Of a stretch of DNA of 64,000 nt, positions 25,735 through 34,024 are shown one piece after another. Source of the stretch: Roseateles sp. DAIF2 (lineage in GTDB: Bacteria > Pseudomonadota > Gammaproteobacteria > Burkholderiales > Burkholderiaceae_C); the NCBI RefSeq assembly GCF_015624425.1, contig NZ_CP049919.1:1674001-1738000 (forward strand), read 5' to 3'. A program made the translations under genes and the position numbers. Within the stretch, counting starts at the first letter, position 1. The number at the start of each line of letters is the position of its first letter. Under the pieces are notes generated by a model, which had not been told where the DNA came from, did not search any database, and saw nothing but the letters and a program-made list of their open reading frames with translations.

Positions 25735-27654
25735 ATGTCGCTGATACGTCAAGTCTGGTTCCTGCTGCTGGCGGTGGTGCTGGCCGCGCTGCTCGGCAGC
25801 GCGGCGGTCTCGACCTTGTCGATGCGCCAGCTGCTGCAGACCCAGCTGCAGGTCAAGAACAGCGACAACGCCGGCGCGCTGGCGCTGGCGATGTCGCAGC
25901 AGGGCGGCGATGCGCAGCTGATGGAGTTGCTGGTCTCGGCCCAGTTCGACACCGGCTTCTACCAGAGCCTGCTCTGGCGCGGCGCCGACGGCAAGCTGGT
26001 GTTCGAGCGCCGCGCGCCGGCGCGCGCCAGCACGGCGCCGGCCTGGTTCGTCGCGCTGGTGCCGATCGAGGCGCCGCCCGGCACCGCCAAGCTCTCCAAT
26101 GGCTGGCAGGCGATCGGCTCGGTCGAGGTGCTGAGCCAGACCGCTTATGCGCATGACGAGCTGTGGACCGCGACCCTGCGCATGGCGGCCCTGCTGCTGG
26201 CCCTGGGCCTGCTGGCCGGCGGCGTGGCGCATCTGGCGCTCAAGCGCATCCGCCGCCCGCTGGACGCCGCGGTGGCCCAGGCCCAGGACCTGGTGCAGGG
26301 CCATTACACGACGGTCGACGAACCCAAGGTGCCGGAGCTGGCGCGGCTGGCGCAGGCGATGAACAGCATGGTGGCGCGGGTGCGCCAGATGTTCGAGGCC
26401 CAGGCCGAGCAGCTCGAGGTGCTGCGCCGCCAGGCCCATTGCGACATGCTGACCGGGCTGAGCCACCGCAAGCATTTCCTGGCCGAGCTGGAATCGGCGC
26501 TGACGCGCGACGACGGCCCGGCGCGCGGTGGCCTGGTGCTGCTGCGCCTGCGCGAACTGGAGCAGCTGAACCAGAGCCTGGGCCGCAGCGCGGTGGACCA
26601 GGTGCTGGGGGCGATGGGACATGCGGTCAAGGTCTATCCGGAGCGGGTCAAGGGCTGCCTGGCCGGGCGCCTGAATGGCGCCGATTTCGCGCTCTGGTTG
26701 CCCGCGCCGGACGTGGCGCGCGACACCGCCCAGGCCCTGGCCGATGCGCTGCAGGCCAGCCTGCCGGGCTTCGGCGCCGGCATCCAGGTGGCGCTGGGCG
26801 CGGTGGAGCTGGCGCGCGAGCGCCCGCTGAGCGACTGGTTCGGGTCGGCCGATGCGGCGCTGGCGCGCGCCGAGGCGCGCGGCGGCGGCTTCGTCGTCGA
26901 GGCGCTGATGCCGGCCGGCGAATCGACGATCCAGGGCGAGCGCGCCTGGCGCGCCCAGATCGCCGAGGCGCTGAACACGCGGCGCGGCCGCCTGCAGGAA
27001 TACCCGCTGCTCGACAAGCAGGGTCAGGTCTTGCATCTGGAATGCCCGCTGCAGCTGCAGCTGGAGGCCGACGGCGAGTTCGTGCGCGCGGCGCGCTGGC
27101 TGCCACTGGCGCAGCGCAGCCGGCTGACCGCCGATGTGGACGTGCATGCCACCGCGCTGGCGCTGGAGGCGATCGCGCTGGACGGCCGGCCGCGCTGCGT
27201 CAATGTGGCGCCGGCCTCGCTGCTGGACGGCGGCTTCGTCGCGCGGCTGCGCGAGCTGGTGTTCCAGTCGCCGCAGGCGGCGCGCAAGCTGGGCCTGGAG
27301 CTGGGCGAGGGCGCGGCGGTCCAGCATTTCGAGCTGCTGCAGGAGATGGGGCGGCAGCTGCGGCCGCTGGGCGTCAAGCTGGGCCTGGAGCATGCCGGCC
27401 CGGCGCTGTCGCAGGTGGACCGGCTCTACCAGGCCGGGCTGGACTATGTGAAGCTGGACGCGGCGGTGGTGGTCGGCGTCTCGGGCGACGCGGCGCGCGC
27501 GGCCTTCGTGCGCGGCATGGTGATCATGCTGCGCAGCCTGGCGCTGAAGGTCTATGCCGAGGGCGTGGCCGACACGATGGATGTGCAGGCCCTGTGGGAC
27601 TGCGAGCTGGATGGCATCACCGGGCCCTGGGCGACAACTCAAACAAGGAACTGA
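25735..27654 (+). CDS. lapD: LapD-type c-di-GMP receptor with degenerate GGDEF and EAL domains
   Basis: A 639-residue inner-membrane receptor that sequesters LapG when its EAL domain binds c-di-GMP. Layout: helix 1 (about 5-26), a periplasmic output domain (about 27-145) with NGWQ at 122-125 where the LapD tryptophan needed for LapG binding is expected, helix 2 (about 148-168), HAMP (about 170-222), GGDEF-like domain (about 230-390) and EAL-like domain (about 400-630). The GGDEF signature is NGADF (314-318) and the EAL signature is ECP (436-438), so both catalytic sites are lost, as in known LapD proteins. KVYAEGV and DGITGP are kept. It forms an operon with lapG. Confidence 0.93.
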   Translation: MSLIRQVWFLLLAVVLAALLGSAAVSTLSMRQLLQTQLQVKNSDNAGALALAMSQQGGDAQLMELLVSAQFDTGFYQSLLWRGADGKLVFERRAPARASTAPAWFVALVPIEAPPGTAKLSNGWQAIGSVEVLSQTAYAHDELWTATLRMAALLLALGLLAGGVAHLALKRIRRPLDAAVAQAQDLVQGHYTTVDEPKVPELARLAQAMNSMVARVRQMFEAQAEQLEVLRRQAHCDMLTGLSHRKHFLAELESALTRDDGPARGGLVLLRLRELEQLNQSLGRSAVDQVLGAMGHAVKVYPERVKGCLAGRLNGADFALWLPAPDVARDTAQALADALQASLPGFGAGIQVALGAVELARERPLSDWFGSADAALARAEARGGGFVVEALMPAGESTIQGERAWRAQIAEALNTRRGRLQEYPLLDKQGQVLHLECPLQLQLEADGEFVRAARWLPLAQRSRLTADVDVHATALALEAIALDGRPRCVNVAPASLLDGGFVARLRELVFQSPQAARKLGLELGEGAAVQHFELLQEMGRQLRPLGVKLGLEHAGPALSQVDRLYQAGLDYVKLDAAVVVGVSGDAARAAFVRGMVIMLRSLALKVYAEGVADTMDVQALWDCELDGITGPWATTQTRN

Positions 27655-27660
27655 GCCCCG

Positions 27661-28221
27661 CTAGATGATGTCGGCGCTGTGCAGCGCGAAGGGCCGGCCC
27701 AGGCGCCGGTCCTCGAAGAAGCGCTGCAGGGTCTCGCGCACGGTGCGGAAGGCCAGCTCGTCCCAGGGCACCTCATGCTCGCCGAAGAGGCGGGCCTCCA
27801 GGGTCTCGGGGCCGGGGTTGAACTCGGTGGAGAGCAGCCGGGCGCGGTAGAACAGATGGATCTGCCCGACCTTGACCACGTTCATCAGGCCGTACAGCGG
27901 CAGCAGCTCGATGCGTGCACCGGCCTCCTCGTCGGTCTCGCGCAGTGCGCCCTCGGCCGCGGTCTCGCCCAGTTCCAGGAAGCCGGCCGGCAGGGTCCAC
28001 AGGCCGTAGCGCGGCTCGATCGCGCGCTTGCACAGCAGCACCTTCGCGTCGGGCCCCTCGCCCCAGACGGGCAGGGTGCCGACCACATTGATCGGGTTCT
28101 CGTAATGGATGCTGCCGCAGGCGGTGCAGGTCGCGCGCTCGCGGTTGTCGTCGGCGGGCACGCGGTATTCGACGGCGGCGCCGCAGCTGGGGCAATGTTT
28201 GAAGCGACGCGTGAGCCACAT
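27661..28221 (-). CDS. Nudix hydrolase with N-terminal zinc ribbon
   Basis: A 186-residue hydrolase of nucleoside diphosphate derivatives. A zinc ribbon at the N-terminus has CPSCG at about 9-13 and CTACG at about 32-36. The Nudix box fits GX5EX7REXXEEXG in GFLELGETAAEGALRETDEEAG, with the four acidic residues present. This layout resembles the C-terminal half of NudC, but without the NADH-specific SQPWPFPxS tail, so the substrate is open. The start MWLTRRFKHCPSCG is chosen because it places the ribbon near the N-terminus. It converges with lapD (6-bp gap) and is divergent from maiA. Confidence 0.87.
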   Translation of the reverse strand: MWLTRRFKHCPSCGAAVEYRVPADDNRERATCTACGSIHYENPINVVGTLPVWGEGPDAKVLLCKRAIEPRYGLWTLPAGFLELGETAAEGALRETDEEAGARIELLPLYGLMNVVKVGQIHLFYRARLLSTEFNPGPETLEARLFGEHEVPWDELAFRTVRETLQRFFEDRRLGRPFALHSADII

Positions 28222-28312
28222 GCGCCGCAGTGTAGCCGGCCCCGGTGGCATGATCCGGGCACGACAACCCCAAGCCTCGCGCCGACCCCGCGCGATCCCG
28301 GCACCCCAAGAC

Positions 28313-28948
28313 ATGGAACTCTTCAACTACTTCCGCTCCTCGGCCTCCTTCCGCGTGCGCATCGCGCTGGCGCTGAAGGGCCTGGACTACGACTACCGGC
28401 CGGTGCATCTGGTCAAGAACGAGCAGCTGGCCGAACCCTATGCCAGCCTGTCGGTGGCCAAGCTGGTGCCGCTGCTGAAGGACGGCGACGCGGTGCTGAC
28501 CCAGTCGCTGGCCATCATCGAGTACCTGGACGAGACGCATCCCGAGCCGCCGCTGCTGCCGGCCGACGCGCTCGGGCGCGCCCGCGTGCGCTCGCTGGCG
28601 CAGGACATCGCCTGCGAGATCCATCCGATCAACAACCTGCGCGTGCTGCGCTACCTGGTGCGCGAGCTGGGCGTCGGCGAGGAGGCGAAGAACGCCTGGT
28701 ACCGCCATTGGGTCGAGGAGGGCCTGGCCATCGTCGAGCGCCGCCTGGCCGATGGCGGCAGCGGCCGCTTCTGCCATGGCGACAGCCCGACCCTGGCCGA
28801 TTGCGTGCTGGTGCCGCAGATCTTCAATGCCCAGCGCTTCGGCTGCAGGCTGGACCATGTGCCCGAGGTGATGCGCATCTTCGCCAACTGCATGCAGCAC
28901 GAGGCCTTCCAGCAGGCCCAGCCATCGGCCTGCCCGGACGCGGAATGA
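28313..28948 (+). CDS. maiA: Maleylacetoacetate isomerase, zeta-class glutathione transferase
   Basis: This enzyme converts maleylacetoacetate to fumarylacetoacetate with glutathione, in tyrosine or gentisate degradation. The zeta-class signature SSASFRVRIALALKG is at residues 7-21, and the Ser of this motif activates glutathione. SLAIIEYLDETHP follows, and the C-terminal helical domain has SPTLADCVLVPQIFNA. The length of 211 residues is typical. No homogentisate dioxygenase or fumarylacetoacetase is adjacent, so the pathway is not fixed by context. The stop overlaps the pgeF start by four bases (ATGA). Confidence 0.9.
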   Translation: MELFNYFRSSASFRVRIALALKGLDYDYRPVHLVKNEQLAEPYASLSVAKLVPLLKDGDAVLTQSLAIIEYLDETHPEPPLLPADALGRARVRSLAQDIACEIHPINNLRVLRYLVRELGVGEEAKNAWYRHWVEEGLAIVERRLADGGSGRFCHGDSPTLADCVLVPQIFNAQRFGCRLDHVPEVMRIFANCMQHEAFQQAQPSACPDAE

Positions 28949-29712
28949 ACCAGGCCGTTCCGCATCCCGACTGGCTGCGCCCCGACTGGGACGCGCCGCA
29001 GAGCCTGGCCTTCATGACCACGCGCGCCGGCGGCGTCAGCGGCGGCGCCTACGCGAGCATGAATGTCGGCCGCGCGGTGGCCGACGATCCGGCCGCGGTG
29101 GCCGAGAACCGCGCGCGCGTCGCGCGGGCGCTGGGCGCGACGCCGGTGTTCCTGCGCCAGGTGCATGGCGCCGAGGTGCTGCACTTGCGGCGCGAGCATC
29201 TGGCCGATGAGGCGCCGTCGGCCGATGCGGCGATCAGCACCAACGCGGAACTGGCGGTCGCGATCCAGGTGGCCGACTGCCTGCCGGTGCTGTTCGCGGC
29301 GCCGGGTGCGGTCGGCGGGGCCCATGCCGGCTGGCGCGGCCTGGCCGGCGGGGTGCTGGAGAACACGGTGGCGGCGCTGCGCGCGGCCACCGGCTGCCGT
29401 GCCGACCAGGTCCAGGCCTGGCTGGGCGCCTGCATCGGGGCCGAGGCCTTCGAGGTCGGCGAGGAGGTGCTGACGGCCTGCGGCGGCGACCCCTCGTATT
29501 ACGTCTACCGAGCCAATGCCCAGGGCGAAGCGCGCTGGCGCGCCGACCTGGCCGGGCTGGCGCGCGCGCGCCTGGCCGCGGCCGGGCTGACCCGCATCGG
29601 CGGCGGCGGCTGGTGCACCTTCAGCGAGGCTTCACGGTTCTTTTCGTTCCGGCGCGAGCGCGTCGACGGCCAGCCCAGCGGCCGCATGGTCGCCGCCATC
29701 CGGCTGCGCTGA
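28945..29712 (+). CDS. pgeF: Peptidoglycan editing factor PgeF (YfiH, DUF152)
   Basis: A 255-residue multicopper-oxidoreductase-like laccase-domain protein. E. coli YfiH removes misincorporated L-Ser from UDP-MurNAc; other members are reported as adenosine-acting enzymes. The conserved metal-site residues are His in FLRQVHGAEV, Cys in VADCLPVLF and His in GGAHAGWRGLAGGV; CIGAEAFEVGEEV and WCTFSEASRFFSFRRE complete the family pattern. It overlaps maiA by four bases. Its last 81 bp run opposite the 3' end of the small membrane protein gene. Confidence 0.93.
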   Translation: MNQAVPHPDWLRPDWDAPQSLAFMTTRAGGVSGGAYASMNVGRAVADDPAAVAENRARVARALGATPVFLRQVHGAEVLHLRREHLADEAPSADAAISTNAELAVAIQVADCLPVLFAAPGAVGGAHAGWRGLAGGVLENTVAALRAATGCRADQVQAWLGACIGAEAFEVGEEVLTACGGDPSYYVYRANAQGEARWRADLAGLARARLAAAGLTRIGGGGWCTFSEASRFFSFRRERVDGQPSGRMVAAIRLR

Positions 29713-29931
29713 GCTTGAGGCCGATGCCTGCTGCTGCTCGGCGGCCTCGGCGCGGCGCCGTGCGGCGCGCCGCGCCGGCGTGCCGAGCAGGTACATCACG
29801 ATGGCCACCGGCAGCAGGCCGTAGAACAGGAAGGTGACGATCGCTCCGAGCACCGACCCCTGGCTGCTGACCGCCTCGGCCAGCGCCATCATCAGCGCCA
29901 CATAGAGCCAGCCGATTGCGACCAGATACAT
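29632..29931 (-). CDS. Small two-helix membrane protein, hypothetical
   Basis: A 99-residue protein: two hydrophobic helices (about 1-22 and 28-50, MYLVAIGWLYVALMMALAE and VLGAIVTFLFYGLLPVAIVMYLLG) then a basic, Ala-rich cytoplasmic tail (RRAARRRAEAAEQQQASASSS). Similar short proteins are common in Burkholderiales and have no known function. Its 3' third (81 bp) overlaps the end of pgeF on the opposite strand, which makes the exact C-terminus less certain, but the two helices lie outside the overlap and give it reasonable support. Confidence 0.65.
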   Translation of the reverse strand: MYLVAIGWLYVALMMALAEAVSSQGSVLGAIVTFLFYGLLPVAIVMYLLGTPARRAARRRAEAAEQQQASASSSAQPDGGDHAAAGLAVDALAPERKEP

Positions 29932-29985
29932 GCGTTGTCATCAGAAGATAGTTTGGCGAGCGTACAACATGGGCGGGCCCGGCTG

Positions 29986-30001
29986 TGGCAAGCTTCTTGC
30001 C
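29986..30001 (+). promoter_or_regulatory. Sigma54-like promoter element before phaC (tentative)
   Basis: TGGCAAGCTTCTTGCC resembles the sigma54 consensus TGGCACG-N4-TTGC with the correct GG to GC spacing; the sixth base differs. It is 70 bp before the phaC start. It is also a near-perfect palindrome (GGCAAG, CTT, CTTGCC), so it may instead be a repressor operator. Confidence 0.4.
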
Positions 30002-30071
30002 TGTGCTGAGTTGACGATGGTGAACCGGTCGAACCATGGGGTGCAGGCCGGTGCCGGGTCCGAGGAGACAC

Positions 30072-31754
30072 ATGAAGCGTAAGTCCCAAGCCGGGGCGGC
30101 AGCCGCTGCCGCCCATCCCGAGACGCCGCAGACCGCGGCCGAACAGCTGATGAAGAACCTGGCCGGCCTGCAGGTGCCGGTGAGTGCCTGGAGCCATCTG
30201 CAGGCCGACTACCTGAAACAGGCCTCCGAGCTGTGGAATAGGGCCCTGCAGGGCGAGACCGGCGCCAGCGCCGACCGGCGCTTCGCCGGCGCGGCCTGGC
30301 AGGCGAACCCGGCCAGCGCCTTCATGGCCCAGCTCTATCTGCTGAACGCCAGGACCCTGCAGAGCATGGCCGAGCAGGTCGAGGGCGACGAGAAGACCCG
30401 CGCGCGCCTGCGCTTCGCGGTGCAGCAGTTCGTCGACGCGGCCGCGCCGAGCAACTACCTGGCGCTGAACCCCGAGGCGCAGCGCCTGGCGCTGGACAGC
30501 CAGGGCGAGAGCATCGCCAAGGGCCTGCAGCTGCTGTGGGCCGACATGCAGCGCGGCCATCTGTCGCAGACCGACGAGAGCGCCTTCGAGGTGGGGCGCA
30601 ATGTCGCGACCAGCGAGGGCCATGTGGTGTTCGAGAACGAGCTGTTCCAACTGCTCGAATACAAGCCGCTGACGGCCCAGGTGCATGAGCGGCCGCTGCT
30701 GCTGGTGCCACCCTGCATCAACAAGTACTACATCCTCGACCTGCAGCCGGAGAACTCGCTGATCCGCTATGCGGTGGAGCAGGGCCATCGCACCTTCGTG
30801 GTGAGCTGGCGCAATCCGGACGAGAGCTGCAAGAGCTGGACCTGGGACGACTATATCGAGCGGGCGGCGATCACCGCAATCGAGACCGTGCGCGAGATCG
30901 CCGGCACCCAGACCATCAACACCCTGGGTTTCTGTGTCGGCGGCACCATCCTGGCGACCGCGCTGGCGGTGCTGGCCGCGCGCGGCCAGCAGCCGGCCGA
31001 GAGCGTGACCCTGCTGACGACGCTGATCGACTTCAGCAGCAACGGCGTGCTGGACCTGTTCGTCGACGAGGCCTCGGTGCAGCTGCGCGAGATGACGATC
31101 GGCGCGCAGAGCCCGAAGGGCCCGGGTCTGCTGCATGGCCAGGAGCTGGCCACCACCTTCAGCTTCCTGCGCCCGAATGATCTGGTGTGGAACTATGTCG
31201 TTGGCAACTACCTGAAAGGGGAGGCCCCGCCGGCTTTCGATCTGCTCTACTGGAACGGTGATTCGACCAATCTTCCGGGCCCGATGTATTGCTGGTATTT
31301 GCGCCACACCTATCTGCAGAACGAATTGAAGATCCCGGGCCGGCTGACGGTCTGCGGCGAGGCGATCGACTTGGGCCAGATCAAGGCGCCGGTCTATATC
31401 TACGGTTCGCGCGAGGATCACATCGTGCCCTGGGACAGCGCCTACCGCTCGACCCAGGTGTTCAGCGGCAAGAAGCGTTTCGTGCTGGGTGCCTCCGGCC
31501 ATATCGCCGGCGTGATCAACCCTCCGGCCAAGAAGAAGCGCAGCCACTGGATCGGCAAGGGAGCGGCGCTGCCGCCCGATGCCAATGCCTGGCTGGACGG
31601 CGCGACCGAGCATGCCGGCAGCTGGTGGCCCGACTGGGCCGCCTGGCTGGCCGGCCATGCCGGCGCGCACAAGCCCGCCCCCAAGACACCCGGCAACCGC
31701 ACGCACAAGGCCATCGAGCCGGCGCCCGGCCGCTATGTGAAGACCAGAGCCTGA
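30072..31754 (+). CDS. phaC: Class I polyhydroxyalkanoate synthase
   Basis: PhaC polymerises (R)-3-hydroxybutyryl-CoA into storage polyester at granule surfaces. The 560-residue protein has the lipase-like box GFCVGG with Cys287 as nucleophile, Asp448 in SREDHIVPW and His476 in [12 protein letters not shown]. The spacings (161 and 28) equal those of Cys319/Asp480/His508 in the Cupriavidus necator enzyme. The N-terminal [21 protein letters not shown] block is the usual class I entry. The start at 30072 is preferred over an upstream in-frame ATG because GAGGAGA precedes it. phaA follows 22 bp downstream and phaB after that. Confidence 0.97.
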   Translation: MKRKSQAGAAAAAAHPETPQTAAEQLMKNLAGLQVPVSAWSHLQADYLKQASELWNRALQGETGASADRRFAGAAWQANPASAFMAQLYLLNARTLQSMAEQVEGDEKTRARLRFAVQQFVDAAAPSNYLALNPEAQRLALDSQGESIAKGLQLLWADMQRGHLSQTDESAFEVGRNVATSEGHVVFENELFQLLEYKPLTAQVHERPLLLVPPCINKYYILDLQPENSLIRYAVEQGHRTFVVSWRNPDESCKSWTWDDYIERAAITAIETVREIAGTQTINTLGFCVGGTILATALAVLAARGQQPAESVTLLTTLIDFSSNGVLDLFVDEASVQLREMTIGAQSPKGPGLLHGQELATTFSFLRPNDLVWNYVVGNYLKGEAPPAFDLLYWNGDSTNLPGPMYCWYLRHTYLQNELKIPGRLTVCGEAIDLGQIKAPVYIYGSREDHIVPWDSAYRSTQVFSGKKRFVLGASGHIAGVINPPAKKKRSHWIGKGAALPPDANAWLDGATEHAGSWWPDWAAWLAGHAGAHKPAPKTPGNRTHKAIEPAPGRYVKTRA

Positions 31755-31776
31755 GGGCTCACCACCGGAGAAGACA

Positions 31777-32958
31777 ATGACTACCGACATCGTGATCGTC
31801 GCGGCGGCCCGTACCGCCATCGGCAAGTTCGGCGGCACGCTCGCCAAGACCCCCGCCAGCGAGCTGGGTGCCGCGGTGGTGCAGGACCTGCTGCGCCGCG
31901 CCCAGCTGGAAGGCGGCCAGGTCGGCGAGCTGATCTTGGGCCAGGTGCTGCAGGCCGGCACCGGCCAGAACCCGGCGCGCCAGACCGTCATCAAGTCGGG
32001 CCTGCCCAACACCATCCCGGCGATGACGATCAACAAGGTCTGCGGCTCGGGCCTGAAGGCCGTGATGCTGGCCGCGCAGGCGATCCGCGACGGCGACAGC
32101 GAGATCATCATCGCCGGCGGCCAGGAGAGCATGAGCCTGGCGCCGCATGTGCTGCCGGGCTCGCGCGACGGCCAGCGCATGGGCGACTGGAAGCTGGTGG
32201 ACACGATGATCGTCGACGGCCTGTGGGACGTCTACAACCAGTACCACATGGGCATCACGGCCGAGAACGTGGCCAAGAAGCATGGCGTCAGCCGCGAGGC
32301 GCAGGACGCGCTGGCGCTGGCCTCGCAGCTCAAGGCCGCCGCCGCGCAGGACGCCGGCCGCTTCAACGACGAGATCGTGCCCTTCAGCATCGCGCAGAAG
32401 AAGGGCGATCCCATCGTCTTCGACAAGGACGAGTTCATCAACCGCAAGACAAATGCCGAGGCGCTCGCGGGCCTGCGCCCGGCCTTCGACAAGGCCGGCA
32501 GCGTGACCGCGGGCAATGCATCGGGCCTGAACGACGGCGCCGCCGGCCTGGTCGTGATGAGCGCCAAGAAGGCGGCCAGCCTCGGCCTGACGCCGCTGGC
32601 GCGCATAGCCTCCTATGCCTCGGCGGGCCTGGATCCGGCCCTCATGGGCATGGGCCCGGTGCCGGCCGCGAAGAAGGCGCTGGAGCGCGCCGGCTGGAAG
32701 CCGCAGGATCTGGACCTGCTGGAGATCAACGAGGCCTTCGCGGCCCAGGCCTGCGCGGTGCACCAGGAGATGGGCTGGGACCTGAGCAAGGTCAACGTCA
32801 ACGGCGGCGCGATCGCGCTGGGCCATCCGATCGGTGCCTCCGGCGCGCGCATCCTGGTCACCCTGCTGCACGAGATGGTCAAGCGCGACGCCAAGAAGGG
32901 CATCGCCTCGCTGTGCATCGGCGGCGGCATGGGCGTGGCCCTGACCGTCGAGCGCTGA
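31777..32958 (+). CDS. phaA: Acetyl-CoA C-acetyltransferase (beta-ketothiolase)
   Basis: PhaA condenses two acetyl-CoA to acetoacetyl-CoA, the first step of polyhydroxybutyrate synthesis. The 393-residue length is standard. The acyl-accepting Cys89 is in [11 protein letters not shown], and the second active-site pair is His350 ([10 protein letters not shown]) and Cys380 ([11 protein letters not shown]). The NEAFAAQA motif is present. A GGAGAAGACA site precedes the ATG. It lies between phaC and phaB in the classic order. The thiolase could also serve amino-acid or fatty-acid breakdown, but the context makes the biosynthetic role most likely. Confidence 0.97.
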   Translation: MTTDIVIVAAARTAIGKFGGTLAKTPASELGAAVVQDLLRRAQLEGGQVGELILGQVLQAGTGQNPARQTVIKSGLPNTIPAMTINKVCGSGLKAVMLAAQAIRDGDSEIIIAGGQESMSLAPHVLPGSRDGQRMGDWKLVDTMIVDGLWDVYNQYHMGITAENVAKKHGVSREAQDALALASQLKAAAAQDAGRFNDEIVPFSIAQKKGDPIVFDKDEFINRKTNAEALAGLRPAFDKAGSVTAGNASGLNDGAAGLVVMSAKKAASLGLTPLARIASYASAGLDPALMGMGPVPAAKKALERAGWKPQDLDLLEINEAFAAQACAVHQEMGWDLSKVNVNGGAIALGHPIGASGARILVTLLHEMVKRDAKKGIASLCIGGGMGVALTVER

Positions 32959-33147
32959 TCGTCGGGCGGACGCTCTCGAGGGCGTCGGCTCGGGCCAAAA
33001 GAATGGCCCTGGTTTTCTGGGAGTGCACTCAGGGCCAACCCGCTTGACCAGCTGCCGGGGCTGCGGGAGCCTGGGTGTAGTGGAGACGCCGGCTTGCGGC
33101 TGCCGGCGCTCCTTACATAGCAAGCCGTGGAGGCAAAGGAGTTAGTT
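32959..33147 (+). other. phaA-phaB spacer
   Basis: A 189-bp gap within the pha cluster holding no gene. It contains short direct and inverted GC-rich motifs (GGGCGGACGCTCTCGAGGGCG, GCCGGCTTGCGGCTGCCGGCG) and ends in the phaB ribosome site AAAGGAGT. No terminator with a T-tract is seen, so phaB may be transcribed both from phaC and from a local promoter. Confidence 0.5.
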
Positions 33148-33888
33148 ATGAGCCAACAGAAAATCGCCTATGTGACCGGCGGCATGGGCGGCATCGGCAC
33201 CGCGATGTGCCAGCGTCTGCACAAAGAGGGCTTCAAGGTCATCGCCGGCTGCGGGCCGAGCCGCGACTACGACAAATGGCTCAGCGAGCAGGCCGCGCTG
33301 GGCTACACCTTCCATGCCTCGGTCGGCAATGTGGCCGACTGGGACTCCACCGTCGCCGCCTTCGACAAGGTCAAGGCCGAGCATGGCGTGATCAGCGTGC
33401 TGGTCAACAACGCCGGCATCACCCGCGACGGGCAGTTCCGCAAGATGAGCCTGGCCGATTGGCAGGCGGTGATGTCGACCAATCTCGACAGCATGTTCAA
33501 CGTCACCAAGCAGGTGATCGACGGCATGCTCGACCAGGGCTGGGGCCGCGTCATCAACATCTCCTCGGTCAACGGCGAGAAGGGCCAGTTCGGCCAGACC
33601 AACTACTCCGCTGCCAAGGCCGGCATGCATGGTTTCACGATGGCGCTGGCGCAGGAGGTGGCGGCCAAGGGCGTGACGGTCAACACCGTCAGCCCCGGCT
33701 ATATCGCGACCGACATGGTCAAGGCGATCCGCCAGGACGTGCTGGACAAGATCGTCGCGACCATTCCCATCAAGCGCCTGGGCACGCCCGAGGAGATCGC
33801 GGCCATCGTCGCCTGGCTGGCCGGCGACGATTCCGGCTTCACCACCGGTGCCGACTTTTCCTGCAACGGCGGGCTGCACATGGGGTGA
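33148..33888 (+). CDS. phaB: Acetoacetyl-CoA reductase, NADPH-dependent
   Basis: PhaB makes (R)-3-hydroxybutyryl-CoA for PhaC. The 246-residue short-chain dehydrogenase has the cofactor loop YVTGGMGGIGTAM (8-20), NNAG at 87-90, and the catalytic Ser140, Tyr153 and Lys157 (NYSAAKAG). The start MSQQKIAYVTGG at 33148 is chosen because AAAGGAG lies seven bases before it. The length equals that of the well-studied Cupriavidus enzyme. It closes the phaCAB cluster; no phaR or phasin gene is adjacent here. Confidence 0.96.
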   Translation: MSQQKIAYVTGGMGGIGTAMCQRLHKEGFKVIAGCGPSRDYDKWLSEQAALGYTFHASVGNVADWDSTVAAFDKVKAEHGVISVLVNNAGITRDGQFRKMSLADWQAVMSTNLDSMFNVTKQVIDGMLDQGWGRVINISSVNGEKGQFGQTNYSAAKAGMHGFTMALAQEVAAKGVTVNTVSPGYIATDMVKAIRQDVLDKIVATIPIKRLGTPEEIAAIVAWLAGDDSGFTTGADFSCNGGLHMG

Positions 33889-33892
33889 ACGG

Positions 33893-33977
33893 ACCACCCC
33901 CTACGCGCTTCGCGCGCCCCCCTCAAGGGGGCGAGCCCGCAGGACCGGCAAAGCCGGATCCTCGGGCTCCGTGGGGG
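33893..33977 (+). repeat. Dispersed palindromic repeat, copy 1
   Basis: The segment starts ACCACCCCCTACG, has the palindrome CCCCCTCAAGGGGG, then CCGGCAAAGCCGGATC. The same elements occur in the same order on the other strand at 53706-53776. It lies just after the phaB stop. Such CCCCCTAC...CTCAAGGGGG elements resemble intergenic repeats seen in many Burkholderiales. Confidence 0.75.
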
Positions 33978-33994
33978 TGAATACCGTGCGTGCT

Positions 33995-34019
33995 ACCCGG
34001 CTTGGCCGGGTTTTACTTT
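33995..34019 (+). terminator. Rho-independent terminator after phaB
   Basis: ACCCGGC (33995-34001) pairs with GCCGGGT (34005-34011) across a three-base loop, followed by TTTACTTTC. It lies between phaB and the convergent iclR-type gene, six bases before the latter's stop, and could stop the pha transcript. Confidence 0.7.
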
Positions 34020-34024
34020 CCTGG

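Noticed and set aside
26674..26688. Active diguanylate cyclase reading of the lapD GGDEF domain
   Set aside because: The signature is NGADF, so the catalytic site is lost, and the EAL motif is also lost. The gene fits the receptor LapD and not an active enzyme.
29892..32204. 770-residue minus-strand reading frame over phaC and phaA
   Set aside because: Mirror of two confidently identified genes, with no start site or domain support.
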